A DNA stretch of 64,000 nt from contig NZ_CP063989.1 of assembly GCF_014595995.2 (NCBI RefSeq), forward strand, positions 1,798,001-1,862,000, in the 5' to 3' direction. The position numbers and the translations under genes were made by a program. Shown in pieces: positions 7,961 through 16,517 of the stretch (positions within the stretch are counted from its first letter, which is position 1; each line of letters begins with the position of its first letter). The DNA is from Actinomyces respiraculi. Lineage in GTDB: Bacteria > Actinomycetota > Actinomycetes > Actinomycetales > Actinomycetaceae. Below the pieces are notes generated by a model. The model saw nothing but the letters and a program-made list of their open reading frames with translations. It was not told the DNA's origin and ran no database searches.

Positions 7961-8998
7961 TCAGCCCCCCATGATGTGGGCAAAGACCTCCAGGGGTCCT
8001 TCCAGCCCTCGCCACACCTGCTCCTGGGTCTCCCGCTCGGGCTCATCGCACCACACCGCCAGGCTCGCGCCCCGCAGCCATGGGGTCTGACCCTGCGGGT
8101 CCTGGCACGTGCCGTCCGGACGCGCCGGGAAGCGGCGAGGGGCCCAACCGGTCAGGCTCTGCGCCGTCGGACGCTTGGCATAGGGGTGGTCTGGGCCTGC
8201 TAGAACGTAGTAGAGGTCGCGGTCGGAGTAGTTGATGACGCGGTGGCCGGCGGCCAGCACTCGCGCCAGTGACGGGTAACTCGGGTGCCAGTCGGTCCAG
8301 TAGCCGATCGTCACCTGCGCCGGCAGCGCCTGGCGGGTGCCCGGCTGGTAGAGGGCGTCGTTCCATGCACGCACGTCAGTGATCCCCAGGTCCTCCAGGT
8401 GGGCCACCACCTGCCCCAGGAAGTGGACGTAACCGTCCAGGACGTGGGCGCCTGCACCGCAGCGGCGCTCAGCCTCGGCTGCCAGCTGGGGGAAGCGCTC
8501 GACGATCGGGGTCTCCTGGGTGACGTCGAAGGCCTCGTCCCCGCCCAAGCACCAGGCGGTCGAGGGCAGCATCTCGTGCAGCTCGTCGATGAGGTCCAGC
8601 ACCAGGGCCACGGCCTCGGGCCGTGAGTAGTCCAGGAGCCGGGAGCCTTCCCGAGTCTGGCTGGCGCGCAGGTGGGGGTGATGGGCCAGCACCGCACCCA
8701 GGTGGCCGGGCACATCCAGGGCGGGTACAAGACGCACGCCCTGGTCGCGAGCCGCATGGGCGAGCCTCGCCAGGTCCTGGGGACCCAGGTGCTCGGGGCT
8801 GACGACCTCAGGATGCGACCGTGAGGCCACACGGTAGCCCTCGTCGTCAGACACGTGGAGCTGGAGCTCGGTGAGCCCCAGGGCAGACATGCGCTCCAAC
8901 AGCCGGTGGATCCAGGAGGCGCTGAAGTACTTCCGGCCCGCGTCCAGGTGCAGGGCACGCACCTCGTAGGTCTGCGGCGCTCCCTCACCGCCCGGCAT
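7961..8998 (-). CDS. GH20 beta-N-acetylhexosaminidase, single-domain cytosolic type
   Basis: TIM-barrel glycoside hydrolase family 20 protein (345 aa) that would remove terminal GlcNAc or GalNAc from imported oligosaccharides. Seen: LHLDAGRKYFSASWIHRLL near the start, LQLHVSDDEGYR, VPALDVPGHLGAVLAHHP, and the catalytic Asp-Glu pair in LGGDEAFD. It lacks the usual N-terminal GH20b domain and any signal peptide, so it resembles short intracellular family members. The ATG at 8998 is preferred over 9031 because a strong GGAGGAGGGGAGGAG lies just upstream. It is the last gene of a minus-strand operon with a CE7-type esterase and a complete ABC importer. Confidence 0.88.
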   Translation of the reverse strand: MPGGEGAPQTYEVRALHLDAGRKYFSASWIHRLLERMSALGLTELQLHVSDDEGYRVASRSHPEVVSPEHLGPQDLARLAHAARDQGVRLVPALDVPGHLGAVLAHHPHLRASQTREGSRLLDYSRPEAVALVLDLIDELHEMLPSTAWCLGGDEAFDVTQETPIVERFPQLAAEAERRCGAGAHVLDGYVHFLGQVVAHLEDLGITDVRAWNDALYQPGTRQALPAQVTIGYWTDWHPSYPSLARVLAAGHRVINYSDRDLYYVLAGPDHPYAKRPTAQSLTGWAPRRFPARPDGTCQDPQGQTPWLRGASLAVWCDEPERETQEQVWRGLEGPLEVFAHIMGG

Positions 8999-9061
8999 CC
9001 TCGCGCTCTCCTCCCCTCCTCCGGCCTGCACCAGCCAGGTCAGCGCTCCTCACGATGCTCA

Positions 9062-10054
9062 TCACAGGTGCTCCTGCAGCCAGCGGCAGTGGGCCAGCAC
9101 CTGGCGGTGGCCGCCGCCCGCGTGAGCACCGTAGGGGTAGACGTCGATCCGCTTGTCCGGGGCCGGGCACAGGTTGTGCGCCGCGAAGCAGGTGGAGGGC
9201 GGGCACACCGGGTCCAGCAGGCCGACGGAGAAGAGCGTGGGGACGTCAAGACGCGAGGCAAAGCTGGCACCGTCGATATACGACAGGGTCCGAGCCACGG
9301 TCGTCTCCGCCTGCGGGTGGACGGCGAGGAAGCGCTCCATCTCCAGGTAAGGCCCGGCGCTGGCTAGCTGGAGTGCTCGCGGGATATGAGTGATGAAGGG
9401 CGAGTCGATGCAGACCGCCTGGACATGCCCGTCCAACGCCGCCGCGGCCAGGGACAGTCCCCCGCCCTGAGAGCCGCCCACGCAGGCGATGCGCGAGGCG
9501 TCCACGTCCTCCAGGGTGCGCATGAGACGCACCGCGGCCACCGAATCCAGGATCGTCCGGCGGTAATAGTAGGTCTCGGGTGCCTGGACGCCGTCGGTCA
9601 GCCATCCCGCCGCGTGGGCTCCGGCGCTGCTGGGGTCAGGGGTGGAGCCGTAGGCCCAGTCCCCGCCCTGGCCGCGTGGGTCCACGATGAGGTGGGCGAA
9701 GCCGGCCATCGCGTACCAGGGGACCTGGCCGGGCAGGCCACGCCCGCCGCCATAGCCCACGCACTGGACCACACCGGGTAGGCCGGGCTCCCCCGTGAGC
9801 TCTGAGTCCTGCTCAGCTCTGGCAGCTGGCAGGGTGAGCAGCGCGTGGACCGGGTCGTCGTCGGCTCCAGCAAAGACGAGCTCGCGGATGACCATGCCCG
9901 GGAAGGGAGTGTCTTGGATTTCGTCTGAGAGAAGCTCGGGACGCTCGTGCAGGCTCTGGAGCTGCTCGGCCCACCAAGCGTCAAAGTCGGCTGGTTCGTC
10001 GAGCTCGGGAGCGTAGGCCCGGAGCTCAGGCAGGGACATGTCAAGAGTGGGCAT
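9062..10054 (-). CDS. CE7-family acetyl esterase (AXE1 / cephalosporin-C deacetylase type)
   Basis: Cytosolic alpha/beta-hydrolase (330 aa, typical length) that would remove acetyl groups from short imported oligosaccharides. Visible features are the family's RGQG motif (DPRGQGGDW), nucleophile Ser in GGSQGGG, acid Asp in GLLDPVCPP and catalytic His in YPYGAHAGG. There is no signal peptide. The ATG at 10054 follows GAGGAGG and sits 13 nt after the stop of the upstream permease gene, so the two are probably translated from one mRNA. Next to a GH20 enzyme and a sugar importer it suggests an acetylated, hexosamine-containing substrate. Deacetylation of cephalosporin is known for the family but unlikely to be the natural role. 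Confidence 0.88.
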   Translation of the reverse strand: MPTLDMSLPELRAYAPELDEPADFDAWWAEQLQSLHERPELLSDEIQDTPFPGMVIRELVFAGADDDPVHALLTLPAARAEQDSELTGEPGLPGVVQCVGYGGGRGLPGQVPWYAMAGFAHLIVDPRGQGGDWAYGSTPDPSSAGAHAAGWLTDGVQAPETYYYRRTILDSVAAVRLMRTLEDVDASRIACVGGSQGGGLSLAAAALDGHVQAVCIDSPFITHIPRALQLASAGPYLEMERFLAVHPQAETTVARTLSYIDGASFASRLDVPTLFSVGLLDPVCPPSTCFAAHNLCPAPDKRIDVYPYGAHAGGGHRQVLAHCRWLQEHL

Positions 10055-10067
10055 AGATATGGCCTCC

Positions 10068-11009
10068 TCAGGCCTTGACCGCACCGGCGACGGCGTTAAT
10101 GTAGTTCTTCTGGAAGATGATGAAGATGATGAGCACCGGGACGATCGAGATGACCGTGCCCGCGGCGATGTAGCCGAATTTGTAGTTGAAGGAACCGTTG
10201 AGGTACTGCAGCGCCGCGGCCAGTGGGTACTTGGCCGGGTCCTGCAGGACGATGATCGGCCACAGGAACTCGTTCCAGCGCCCGATGAAGTCGAAGATGA
10301 CCACCGTGGAAATGGCCGGCATGATCGAGGGCATCATAATCTTACGCCAGATGAGCAGCTCGGAGGCCCCGTCGATGCGCGCGGCCTCGATGAGGTCACG
10401 CGGCACGCCCAGGTAGGCCTGCCGCAGCAGCACGATGGAGAAGACCTTGAGGGAGCCGGGCAGGATAACGCCGACCAGGGTGTTGAGCAGGTGCAGCGTG
10501 GACAAGGTGAGGTAGTTGATGACCATGCCCGCGGCTGCCGGGATGATCATGGCTGCGATGAGCAAGACCATGATGACGTCGCGGCCCGGGAAGCGCATAC
10601 AGGCCAGCGGGTAGGCGCACAGAGAGGCCAGCACCACGTCGATGACGATCGAGCCAACCGTGATGACCACTGTGTTGCCCAGGTAGGCCGGGATATTGAG
10701 GAACTCCCACACGCCCACGAAGTTGGCCACGGTGAGCTGGCTGATCTTGATCGAGGGGTCGTAGATGTTCTGGCCGCTCTTGAAAGCGGTGATGGTCATC
10801 CACAGGAAGGGACCGGCCGCCACGATGGCTACAGCCAACAGTGCGATGTACGTCAGCGTCATGGAGAGGCCGCGACGCGCCACCACCTTGGCGGGACGAC
10901 GACGGCGGGGCATGCTCACGCGTCCAGCTCGCCTGGGGCGACGGTTCGCCCGGGTGGCCGAGGGCGAGGAGACGCCGGGCACGGACATGGTCTCAGCGGG
11001 CGTTGTCAT
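10068..11009 (-). CDS. CUT1 ABC sugar importer permease, MalG type
   Basis: Inner-membrane permease (313 aa) with a basic, Arg-rich N-terminal tail of about 45 residues, six predicted membrane segments, and the cytoplasmic EAA loop (EAARIDGASELLIWRKIMMP) that docks the ATPase. It pairs with the MalF-type permease encoded just upstream; the two reading frames overlap by 17 nt, suggesting translational coupling. No ATPase gene is in the cluster, so a shared MsiK/MalK-type ATPase encoded elsewhere is expected, as in many actinobacteria. Confidence 0.93.
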   Translation of the reverse strand: MTTPAETMSVPGVSSPSATRANRRPRRAGRVSMPRRRRPAKVVARRGLSMTLTYIALLAVAIVAAGPFLWMTITAFKSGQNIYDPSIKISQLTVANFVGVWEFLNIPAYLGNTVVITVGSIVIDVVLASLCAYPLACMRFPGRDVIMVLLIAAMIIPAAAGMVINYLTLSTLHLLNTLVGVILPGSLKVFSIVLLRQAYLGVPRDLIEAARIDGASELLIWRKIMMPSIMPAISTVVIFDFIGRWNEFLWPIIVLQDPAKYPLAAALQYLNGSFNYKFGYIAAGTVISIVPVLIIFIIFQKNYINAVAGAVKA

Positions 11010-11886
11010 AGGTCATTCCCCCGTTCCTCTTGCCGTAGACGAAGACGACGACGGACAGCAGGCCCGTGATGACAGCCTGAACCAGTCCCAGGGTCGCCGA
11101 GTAGCCGAACTCGAAGTCCTTGAAGGCCCGGATGTAGGAGTAGTAGTTGATCACCATGGTGGAGTTGTTGGGTCCACCCTGGGTCATGACGAAGATCGGG
11201 TCGAAGATCGCCACGGCCGAGATGACGGAGTTCAGGGAGCAGAACCAGATGTAGGGCTTGAGCATCGGGACCTTGATACGGAAGAAGACCTGCAGGGCGC
11301 TGGCGCCGTCGGTACGGGCGGCCTCCTCAATCTCGGCGGGGATCGACTGCAGGCCCGCCAGGTAGAGCATCATGTAGTAGCCCAGACCCTGCCACAGGGT
11401 GATGAACATGATGCAGATCATCGCGGTCTTGGAGGAGTTGACGAAGCCCAGTGGCTGGTTGGTCAGTCCCCACTCCATGAGCCAGGTGTTGATAATGCCG
11501 TGGGAGTCGAACAGGAAGGACCAGATAATCGACACCGCCACCATCGAGGTGATGACCGGGACGTAGAACAGGGTGCGGAAGAAGACGATGCCCTTGAGTT
11601 TCTGGTTGACCAGACTCGCCAGCGCGATCGAGCACAGTTGGATGACCGGGACCACCGCCACGAAGGTGATGGTGTTGACGATGGCGATGTGGAAGGTGCC
11701 GTCGGATAGCGCTCGGCGGAAATTGTCCAGGCCAATGAACTCCACGTCCCCGATCATCGAGTAGTCATAGAAGACCAGCGGGATGGATCCTGCGATGGGC
11801 AGGAACACGAAGAGCACGAGCATGACGAGAGCCGGTGCCATAAACAGGTAGGCAAAGATCGTCGTCCTGGTTCGTAGTTTCATCAC
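10993..11886 (-). CDS. CUT1 ABC sugar importer permease, MalF type
   Basis: Inner-membrane permease (297 aa) with six hydrophobic segments, the first at residues 10-30, and the EAA loop EEAARTDGASALQVFFRIKV. It forms the translocation pore with the downstream MalG-type protein and receives sugar from the lipoprotein encoded upstream (12026-13279). The ATG lies about 140 nt after the binding-protein stop, with a strong stem-loop between, which probably sets lower permease than binding-protein levels. Confidence 0.93.
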   Translation of the reverse strand: MMKLRTRTTIFAYLFMAPALVMLVLFVFLPIAGSIPLVFYDYSMIGDVEFIGLDNFRRALSDGTFHIAIVNTITFVAVVPVIQLCSIALASLVNQKLKGIVFFRTLFYVPVITSMVAVSIIWSFLFDSHGIINTWLMEWGLTNQPLGFVNSSKTAMICIMFITLWQGLGYYMMLYLAGLQSIPAEIEEAARTDGASALQVFFRIKVPMLKPYIWFCSLNSVISAVAIFDPIFVMTQGGPNNSTMVINYYSYIRAFKDFEFGYSATLGLVQAVITGLLSVVVFVYGKRNGGMTYDNAR

Positions 11887-11957
11887 GGTGCTTTCGACGC
11901 GGGAGCAAGGTTCACGGATAGGTGGAGCCTGGGACCGCCGCTAGGGCTGGTCACGCA

Positions 11958-11993
11958 CCGGCCCAGGACCGGCAGGGTCCGGTCCTGGGCCGG
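11958..11993. terminator. Strong intercistronic stem-loop after the binding-protein gene
   Basis: A perfect 15-bp stem (arms 11958-11972 and 11979-11993) closes a 6-nt loop (CAGGGT). It lies between the binding-protein stop and the permease start. No T-tract follows, so partial termination or 3'-end protection of the binding-protein mRNA is more likely than full termination. Confidence 0.6.
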
Positions 11994-12025
11994 CAGGCAC
12001 CTGGCCAGACAGGCGGCCCGGATGC

Positions 12026-13279
12026 TCAATTCTGCTTGAGCAGGGCGTCGACGGCGTCATGGGCATGAGCCAGAGACTCCTTGACGTTGTCGCCGTTGAT
12101 GACGGCGGCCTCGTATGCCTTGTTGACCTCGTCAGCGATCGTGGACTGACCCTCCACACCCAGCGAGAAGTCCGCGCTGGTTGTGGAGGCCTCGGCGCAC
12201 ATGGCCGAGGCCTGTCCCTCGATGGTGGAGGTGTCGGAGGTGAAGTACGGGTCCTGCGAGGCCTTGAGCGTCGAGGGGAAGATGCCCGCCTCCTTGGCGA
12301 AGCTCAGCTGGCTCTCGTCCCCCGTGATGAACCTGGCGAACTTGGCCGCATCCTCCTGCTGGGAGGACTTGGAGGGGATGACCAGATTCATCAGCGGGTT
12401 GCGCGAGACCCCTGCCGCTCCCTTGAGCGGCAGGGCGATACCGATCTGCTCGTAGACGTCAGGCGCTTCGTCCTTGATACGGCCGACCGAAGCAGGAGAG
12501 GAGTTAATGATGGCCAGCTGGCCGGTCTCGAAGAGCTTGAGCTCGGTATCCCACTGCCCCCAGTCGGTCTTAGGAAGATCGTCCTTGTCAGACAGCTCCT
12601 TGAAGTTGGTCAGCAGCTTCTCGGCGGCATCGGTGGCGAAGGCTGCCTTGGTCTTGTCCTCGCTGAGGATCGGGATGTCCTCCTCAAGCATGAGGGTGAA
12701 CAGGGTCGGTGGGTTGAACAGGTAAGCGCCCGTGGCCGCCTTCATAGTCGGGGCCATCTGAAGGGCCTCGCTGTAGGTAGTGGGCTTGCTCGTCAGACCC
12801 GCCTTCTCGAACAGGGACTTGTTGTAGATCATGATGTTCGGTGCGGCGTACCAGGGGAAGGCATAGACCGCATCGCCGATCTTGGCAGAGTCCCACAGGC
12901 TCTCGATATAGACAGCCTGCTCCTCCCTCGTGGTCAGCGAGGTGACGTCAACCAGGGCCTTCTTGCCGGCCATGGTCAGGGCGAACTCGGTGTTGAGGTT
13001 GACCACGTCCGGCGCGGTGCCACCAGCCGAGGCGGTAATGAGCTTCTCAACGATGGAGTCATAGGGAAGGTCGGTCCAGTTGACCTTGACCCCCGGGTTA
13101 GCCTCCTCGTAGGACTTGATGAGGCCGTTGAAGTAGTCGGTGAAGGTGGGCTGTAGGGAGATCGTCCAGAACTCCAGCGTGCCCGAGCCCTCGTCCTTGC
13201 CACCACCGCAGGCAGCGGCACCGGCCAGAGCCATGGTGAGCGCGGCAGCCTCCAGGAAGCGCCTCCTCGCGATGTCCAT
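12026..13279 (-). CDS. ABC sugar-importer solute-binding lipoprotein (CUT1)
   Basis: Extracytoplasmic binding protein (417 aa). The N-terminus combines a twin-arginine motif (RRRFLEAA) with a lipobox (GAAAC followed by GGG), so it is probably Tat-exported and lipid-anchored. The body is typical of family 1 sugar-binding proteins (WTISLQPTFTDYFNGLI, LPYDSIVEKLITASAGG, DVVNLNTEFA). It is the first gene of the operon with the two permeases, CE7 esterase and GH20 hexosaminidase, so its ligand is likely an N-acetylhexosamine-containing oligosaccharide. The ATG at 13279 is preferred because AAGGAGCACGGG precedes it and the signal peptide begins there; an upstream GTG would add 28 residues without homologous character. 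Confidence 0.93.
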   Translation of the reverse strand: MDIARRRFLEAAALTMALAGAAACGGGKDEGSGTLEFWTISLQPTFTDYFNGLIKSYEEANPGVKVNWTDLPYDSIVEKLITASAGGTAPDVVNLNTEFALTMAGKKALVDVTSLTTREEQAVYIESLWDSAKIGDAVYAFPWYAAPNIMIYNKSLFEKAGLTSKPTTYSEALQMAPTMKAATGAYLFNPPTLFTLMLEEDIPILSEDKTKAAFATDAAEKLLTNFKELSDKDDLPKTDWGQWDTELKLFETGQLAIINSSPASVGRIKDEAPDVYEQIGIALPLKGAAGVSRNPLMNLVIPSKSSQQEDAAKFARFITGDESQLSFAKEAGIFPSTLKASQDPYFTSDTSTIEGQASAMCAEASTTSADFSLGVEGQSTIADEVNKAYEAAVINGDNVKESLAHAHDAVDALLKQN

Positions 13280-13414
13280 CCCGTGCTCCTTCCGTGAGAT
13301 GCGTGCTGGCCGTTGGGACCCGTGAAGGCTCTCTCGCCATCGAGAAAGGCGACCAACTCGCAATTGGGATACACCAGCAAGGTATGCGGCGCTCCCTTAA
13401 CTGTCCAGCCAGAT

Positions 13415-13438
13415 CGAATGTGACTCAGGCTACATTCG
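13415..13438. promoter_or_regulatory. Inverted repeat in the divergent GntR / importer control region
   Basis: CGAATGT (13415-13421) and ACATTCG (13432-13438) form perfect arms separated by 10 nt. It lies between the divergent binding-protein and GntR genes. A second short palindrome, GTGTACAC, sits at 13490-13497. Either could be the binding site of the GntR/UTRA regulator; which one is not decidable from one locus. Confidence 0.45.
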
Positions 13439-13543
13439 TATTTATCCGCTTGTTTTTGCCCTATTTTCGCCGCATGCTTCTTTCAACAGGTGTACACACG
13501 AGACACCCCGCCACATAGTCAGAGAACACTGGAGTACTCCAAC

Positions 13544-14266
13544 TTGTCGACTGATTCATCCCCGACCGGCCCCCAGGCCCTGCGCGAGGCCCTCGTCGAG
13601 CTCGTCACTCACGAGCTTGCCGACGGTGCTCGTTTGCCCTCCGAGCGCGAGCTGGCCACCACCTACGGCGTCAACCGCCTGACCGTGCGCCGGGCCGTCG
13701 ACGCCCTAGTTGCCGAGGGCCTGGTCCGTCGTCGCCAGGGCGCCGGCAGCTTCGTCTCACGCACCGCTCGCTCTCGCAGCCTCACGACCTCCTCCTTCAC
13801 CGGGGAGGCGCGCGCCCGCGGCCTACAACCCGGCAACGCCCAAGTCTCGGTGTCCACCGTGAGCGCGGACGCGCGTATGTCCTCCCTCCTGGAGATCCCG
13901 CCTGGCACCGAGCTGCGCACGATCATGCGGCTGCGCACCGTCGCGCGCTCCCCGATCGCCATCGACCAGACCTGGATCCGGCGCGAGCTGGTGGAGGACC
14001 TGACGACGCTGGAGCGCGACGCCTCCCTGCTGGAGACTCTGCTGGGCCGCTACGAGCTGCCCATCGACCAGATCGACGAGACCGTCAGCGCCTCGGTGCT
14101 CGACCGCCGCTCAGCCCAGATGCTGCGTGCCCTGGCCATGATGCCAGCGCTTCTGGTGGCCAAGACGATGCGCAGCCACGACGGGACCCCGATCGCCTAC
14201 TCCGAGACGCTCCTGCGAGGCGATCGCTACAAGTACCACAACACCATCACGAGGAAGGGCAACTGA
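13544..14266 (+). CDS. GntR-family (HutC/UTRA) transcriptional regulator
   Basis: Regulator of about 240 aa with an N-terminal winged helix (ALREALVELVTHEL, LPSERELATTYGVNRLTVRRAVDALVAEGLVRRRQGAGSF) and a C-terminal UTRA effector domain (PPGTELRTIMRLRTVARSPIAIDQTWI). UTRA proteins commonly bind phosphorylated or free sugars. It is divergent from the ABC importer / CE7 / GH20 operon and directly upstream of the DUF4127 gene, so it probably controls both. The TTG at 13544 is chosen because GGAG lies 9 nt before it and the winged helix then starts near residue 9. An in-frame GTG at 13490 would add 18 residues and begins inside the GTGTACAC palindrome. Confidence 0.88.
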   Translation: MSTDSSPTGPQALREALVELVTHELADGARLPSERELATTYGVNRLTVRRAVDALVAEGLVRRRQGAGSFVSRTARSRSLTTSSFTGEARARGLQPGNAQVSVSTVSADARMSSLLEIPPGTELRTIMRLRTVARSPIAIDQTWIRRELVEDLTTLERDASLLETLLGRYELPIDQIDETVSASVLDRRSAQMLRALAMMPALLVAKTMRSHDGTPIAYSETLLRGDRYKYHNTITRKGN

Positions 14267-14267
14267 G

Positions 14268-15755
14268 ATGCACATTGTCGTCATTCCGCTCGATGAGCGC
14301 CCGGTCAACACCCAGATCCCGGCGCTCGTCGCCTCCATCGGTGGAGCCTCGATCAGCCTGCCCCCGGCCGCGGCACTGCCCTGCTTCCGCACGCCCGCCG
14401 ACCTCGACCAGCTCGCTGGCTGGGTCGGTCAGCAGGCCCGCGCACACGAGGAGGCCTGCCTCGTCGTGTGCACAGACACCCTCGTCTTCGGCGGCATCAT
14501 CCCTGCCCGTATCAACAACGACCCCCTCAACCAGGCTCTGGGCCGCCTTGACCTGCTACGGGGATTCAAGTCGCAGCACCCGCGGCTGCGCATCATCGCG
14601 ACCTCGCTGGTGATGCGCACCTCGGACACCTACTCCAACCAGGAGGAGCCGACCTACTGGTCCGAGTTCGGACGCGAGTTCCAAGCCCTGGGCGCGGACC
14701 TGCACCGCAGCCTGGAGCTCGACATCCGCGACGAGCTTGTCGGCCCCCCAGCGCCCTCGCCCGTGCCTGCTGAAGTCCGCGAGGACTACGAGGGCCGACG
14801 CCTGCGCAACCATATGGTCAACCTTGCCGCGCTCGACCTGGTCCACGAGGGCGTCATCTCCGCCCTGGCCGTCACAGCTGACGACACCGCCTACTACTCG
14901 GCCGGATCTGCTGAACAGTACTGGATCGGGCACTGGCGCCGGGCCCTACCCTCACTCCAAGACGTCCTCATGTACCCCGGAGCGGACGAGGTGGGCGCAA
15001 CCATGACCGCTCGCGCACTCGTGGCAGGCACTCACCAGCCCTCGGTGTCCGTCCACTGTGCGGATGAGGAAGGCATGCTGCGGATCCCCAGTTATGAGAA
15101 CGTCCCACTGTCCACCTCCGTCGAGGCTCAGATCCGTGCCTGCGACGCGCTTCCATCCACCGAGCAGGACGCCGATATCCACTTCGTCGTCCACGCCCCC
15201 GGCACTGTCGACGACGACTGGTGGGGCTCGACCCCCCGGCCTGAGCCTGAGGCTGCTGCCCTGACGGCTCGCCTGGTGCGCGACCTGCTGGCCGCAGGAA
15301 AGCGTGTGGCTCTGGCGGACGTGCGCTACACCAACGGCGCCGACCCAGTGCTGGTGAAGGATCTGCTGGCCGACGGCACCTTCTGGTCCCTGTCCGCCTA
15401 CGGCGGGTGGAACACGGCCGGTAACACCATCGGCACCGTCCTGGCGACGGCGGTGGCCGAGCACGTGGGCACCGAGCGGGGTGAGCTGGACGAGCGCGCC
15501 AGGGATATTGCCCTGTGGACGCGCCTGCTGGACGACTACCTCTACCAGACGCGGATCCGCACCGACTACTACCATTCCACCGGCGGGCGGACCGCGGTCA
15601 TCGAGGATGAGGAGACCTTGACCCGCATCGAGGCCGAGGTGGCCGCCACGATGCGGGAGTTCATCCAGGCGCAGCCGCAAGCACCCGGCATCACGCTTGT
15701 CAGCGCCGCGCTTCCCTGGCGGCGGCCCTTCGAGGTGCGCGTCGCCCTGCGCTAG
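14268..15755 (+). CDS. DUF4127 family protein
   Basis: A 495-aa protein of the uncharacterised DUF4127 family, recognised by the opening VVIPLDERPVNTQIPALVAS, the VCTDTLVFGGIIPAR segment and the RTSDTYSNQEEPTYW segment. No signal peptide or membrane segment is seen, so it is probably cytosolic. The ATG lies 1 nt after the GntR stop and uses the GAGGAAGG at the end of that gene, so the two are cotranslated. Conserved Asp, Arg and Asn residues in the first 30 residues look like an active site, but no reaction is known to me. The context (GntR/UTRA, GH20, CE7, sugar importer) suggests an enzyme acting on an N-acetylhexosamine-containing sugar. Confidence 0.85.
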   Translation: MHIVVIPLDERPVNTQIPALVASIGGASISLPPAAALPCFRTPADLDQLAGWVGQQARAHEEACLVVCTDTLVFGGIIPARINNDPLNQALGRLDLLRGFKSQHPRLRIIATSLVMRTSDTYSNQEEPTYWSEFGREFQALGADLHRSLELDIRDELVGPPAPSPVPAEVREDYEGRRLRNHMVNLAALDLVHEGVISALAVTADDTAYYSAGSAEQYWIGHWRRALPSLQDVLMYPGADEVGATMTARALVAGTHQPSVSVHCADEEGMLRIPSYENVPLSTSVEAQIRACDALPSTEQDADIHFVVHAPGTVDDDWWGSTPRPEPEAAALTARLVRDLLAAGKRVALADVRYTNGADPVLVKDLLADGTFWSLSAYGGWNTAGNTIGTVLATAVAEHVGTERGELDERARDIALWTRLLDDYLYQTRIRTDYYHSTGGRTAVIEDEETLTRIEAEVAATMREFIQAQPQAPGITLVSAALPWRRPFEVRVALR

Positions 15756-15773
15756 GACGCAGCGCCCGCGAGG

Positions 15774-16427
15774 TCAGGACACGAGCGAGCGAGCCATTGT
15801 CACACCGCCTTCGTCCTGACCGATCCGGGTCAAGCCGATGGCCTGGTAGAAGGCAATGGAGCCGGTATTGTCCGCCCCTACTCCCAGGTGCAGGCCGACC
15901 GCCCCCTTCTGGCGTGCATGCTCCGTCCAGGCCTCGACCAGCCGTCGGCCCCATCCCCGGCGCCGGACCGGCTCCAGCAGGTCGATGTGCAGGTGCGCCG
16001 GATAACGCTCCAGCCAGGCCGCGGGCTGAGGAACCGGTGCGCGCAGCAGTCTGAGATACTTGCGGTCGGTCTCCGCCAGGCTCAGCGGGTCCCTGGCCTC
16101 ATCAGCCAGGCCCAGCTCGCTCAGCCGTGCCGGGGCGTACTGACCGGTGAACCACTGCCGGAAGGCCGCCGTGTCCAGCGTGCCGACGACGTAGCCCAGC
16201 ACCGCCTCGCCCCCGGCACCTGCCGGGGCTTCGTCGTCGTCCCCGGCGCAGGCGACGACGAAGCAACTGGCCGGGTCGTGCAGCACGTAGGGATCGGCAT
16301 AGACCGCCCCAACCAGCTCGGGTCGGCTCATCTGCGTGGAGATGTCCCGACCGTAGGCAGCCGTGCGCACGCAGATCTCGTTGAGCGCAGTCAGGTCACC
16401 GATGCGAGCCCGCCTCAGGTACATCAC
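15774..16427 (-). CDS. GNAT acetyltransferase, resembling the AT domain of bacterial O-GlcNAcase-like proteins
   Basis: Single-domain GNAT protein (217 aa, or 216 from the ATG at 16424). Acetyl-CoA-binding motif A is RRRGWGRRLVEAW, followed by LHLGVGADNTGSIAFYQAIGL. The HLHIDLLEPVRRRGWG stretch recalls the acetyltransferase-like half of NCOAT/O-GlcNAcase relatives, often found near hexosaminidase genes; that link is from memory and moderate. It is convergent with the DUF4127 gene, 18 nt from its end. Its ribosome-binding region (GAGGGG) lies inside a 30-bp duplication of the leuS 3' end, so its translation signal was created or copied by that duplication. Confidence 0.8.
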   Translation of the reverse strand: MMYLRRARIGDLTALNEICVRTAAYGRDISTQMSRPELVGAVYADPYVLHDPASCFVVACAGDDDEAPAGAGGEAVLGYVVGTLDTAAFRQWFTGQYAPARLSELGLADEARDPLSLAETDRKYLRLLRAPVPQPAAWLERYPAHLHIDLLEPVRRRGWGRRLVEAWTEHARQKGAVGLHLGVGADNTGSIAFYQAIGLTRIGQDEGGVTMARSLVS

Positions 16428-16456
16428 GGCTGCCCCTCACTCACTCGGGGACGATG
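16427..16456. repeat. 30-bp direct repeat, copy 1 (GNAT start region)
   Basis: Identical over 30 nt to 16488-16517, with start positions 61 bp apart. It contains a copy of the last leuS codons and stop, read on the minus strand, plus the GAGGGG that serves as ribosome site for the GNAT gene. Confidence 0.9.
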
Positions 16457-16487
16457 GAAGCGAGCTCGCGGCAGGCGCGTCCTGGCG

Positions 16488-16517
16488 CGGCTGCCCCTCA
16501 CTCACTCGGGGACGATG
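16488..16517. repeat. 30-bp direct repeat, copy 2 (leuS 3' end)
   Basis: The genuine leuS end: it encodes the last residues (SIVPE) and the TGA stop on the minus strand and matches 16427-16456 base for base. Confidence 0.9.
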
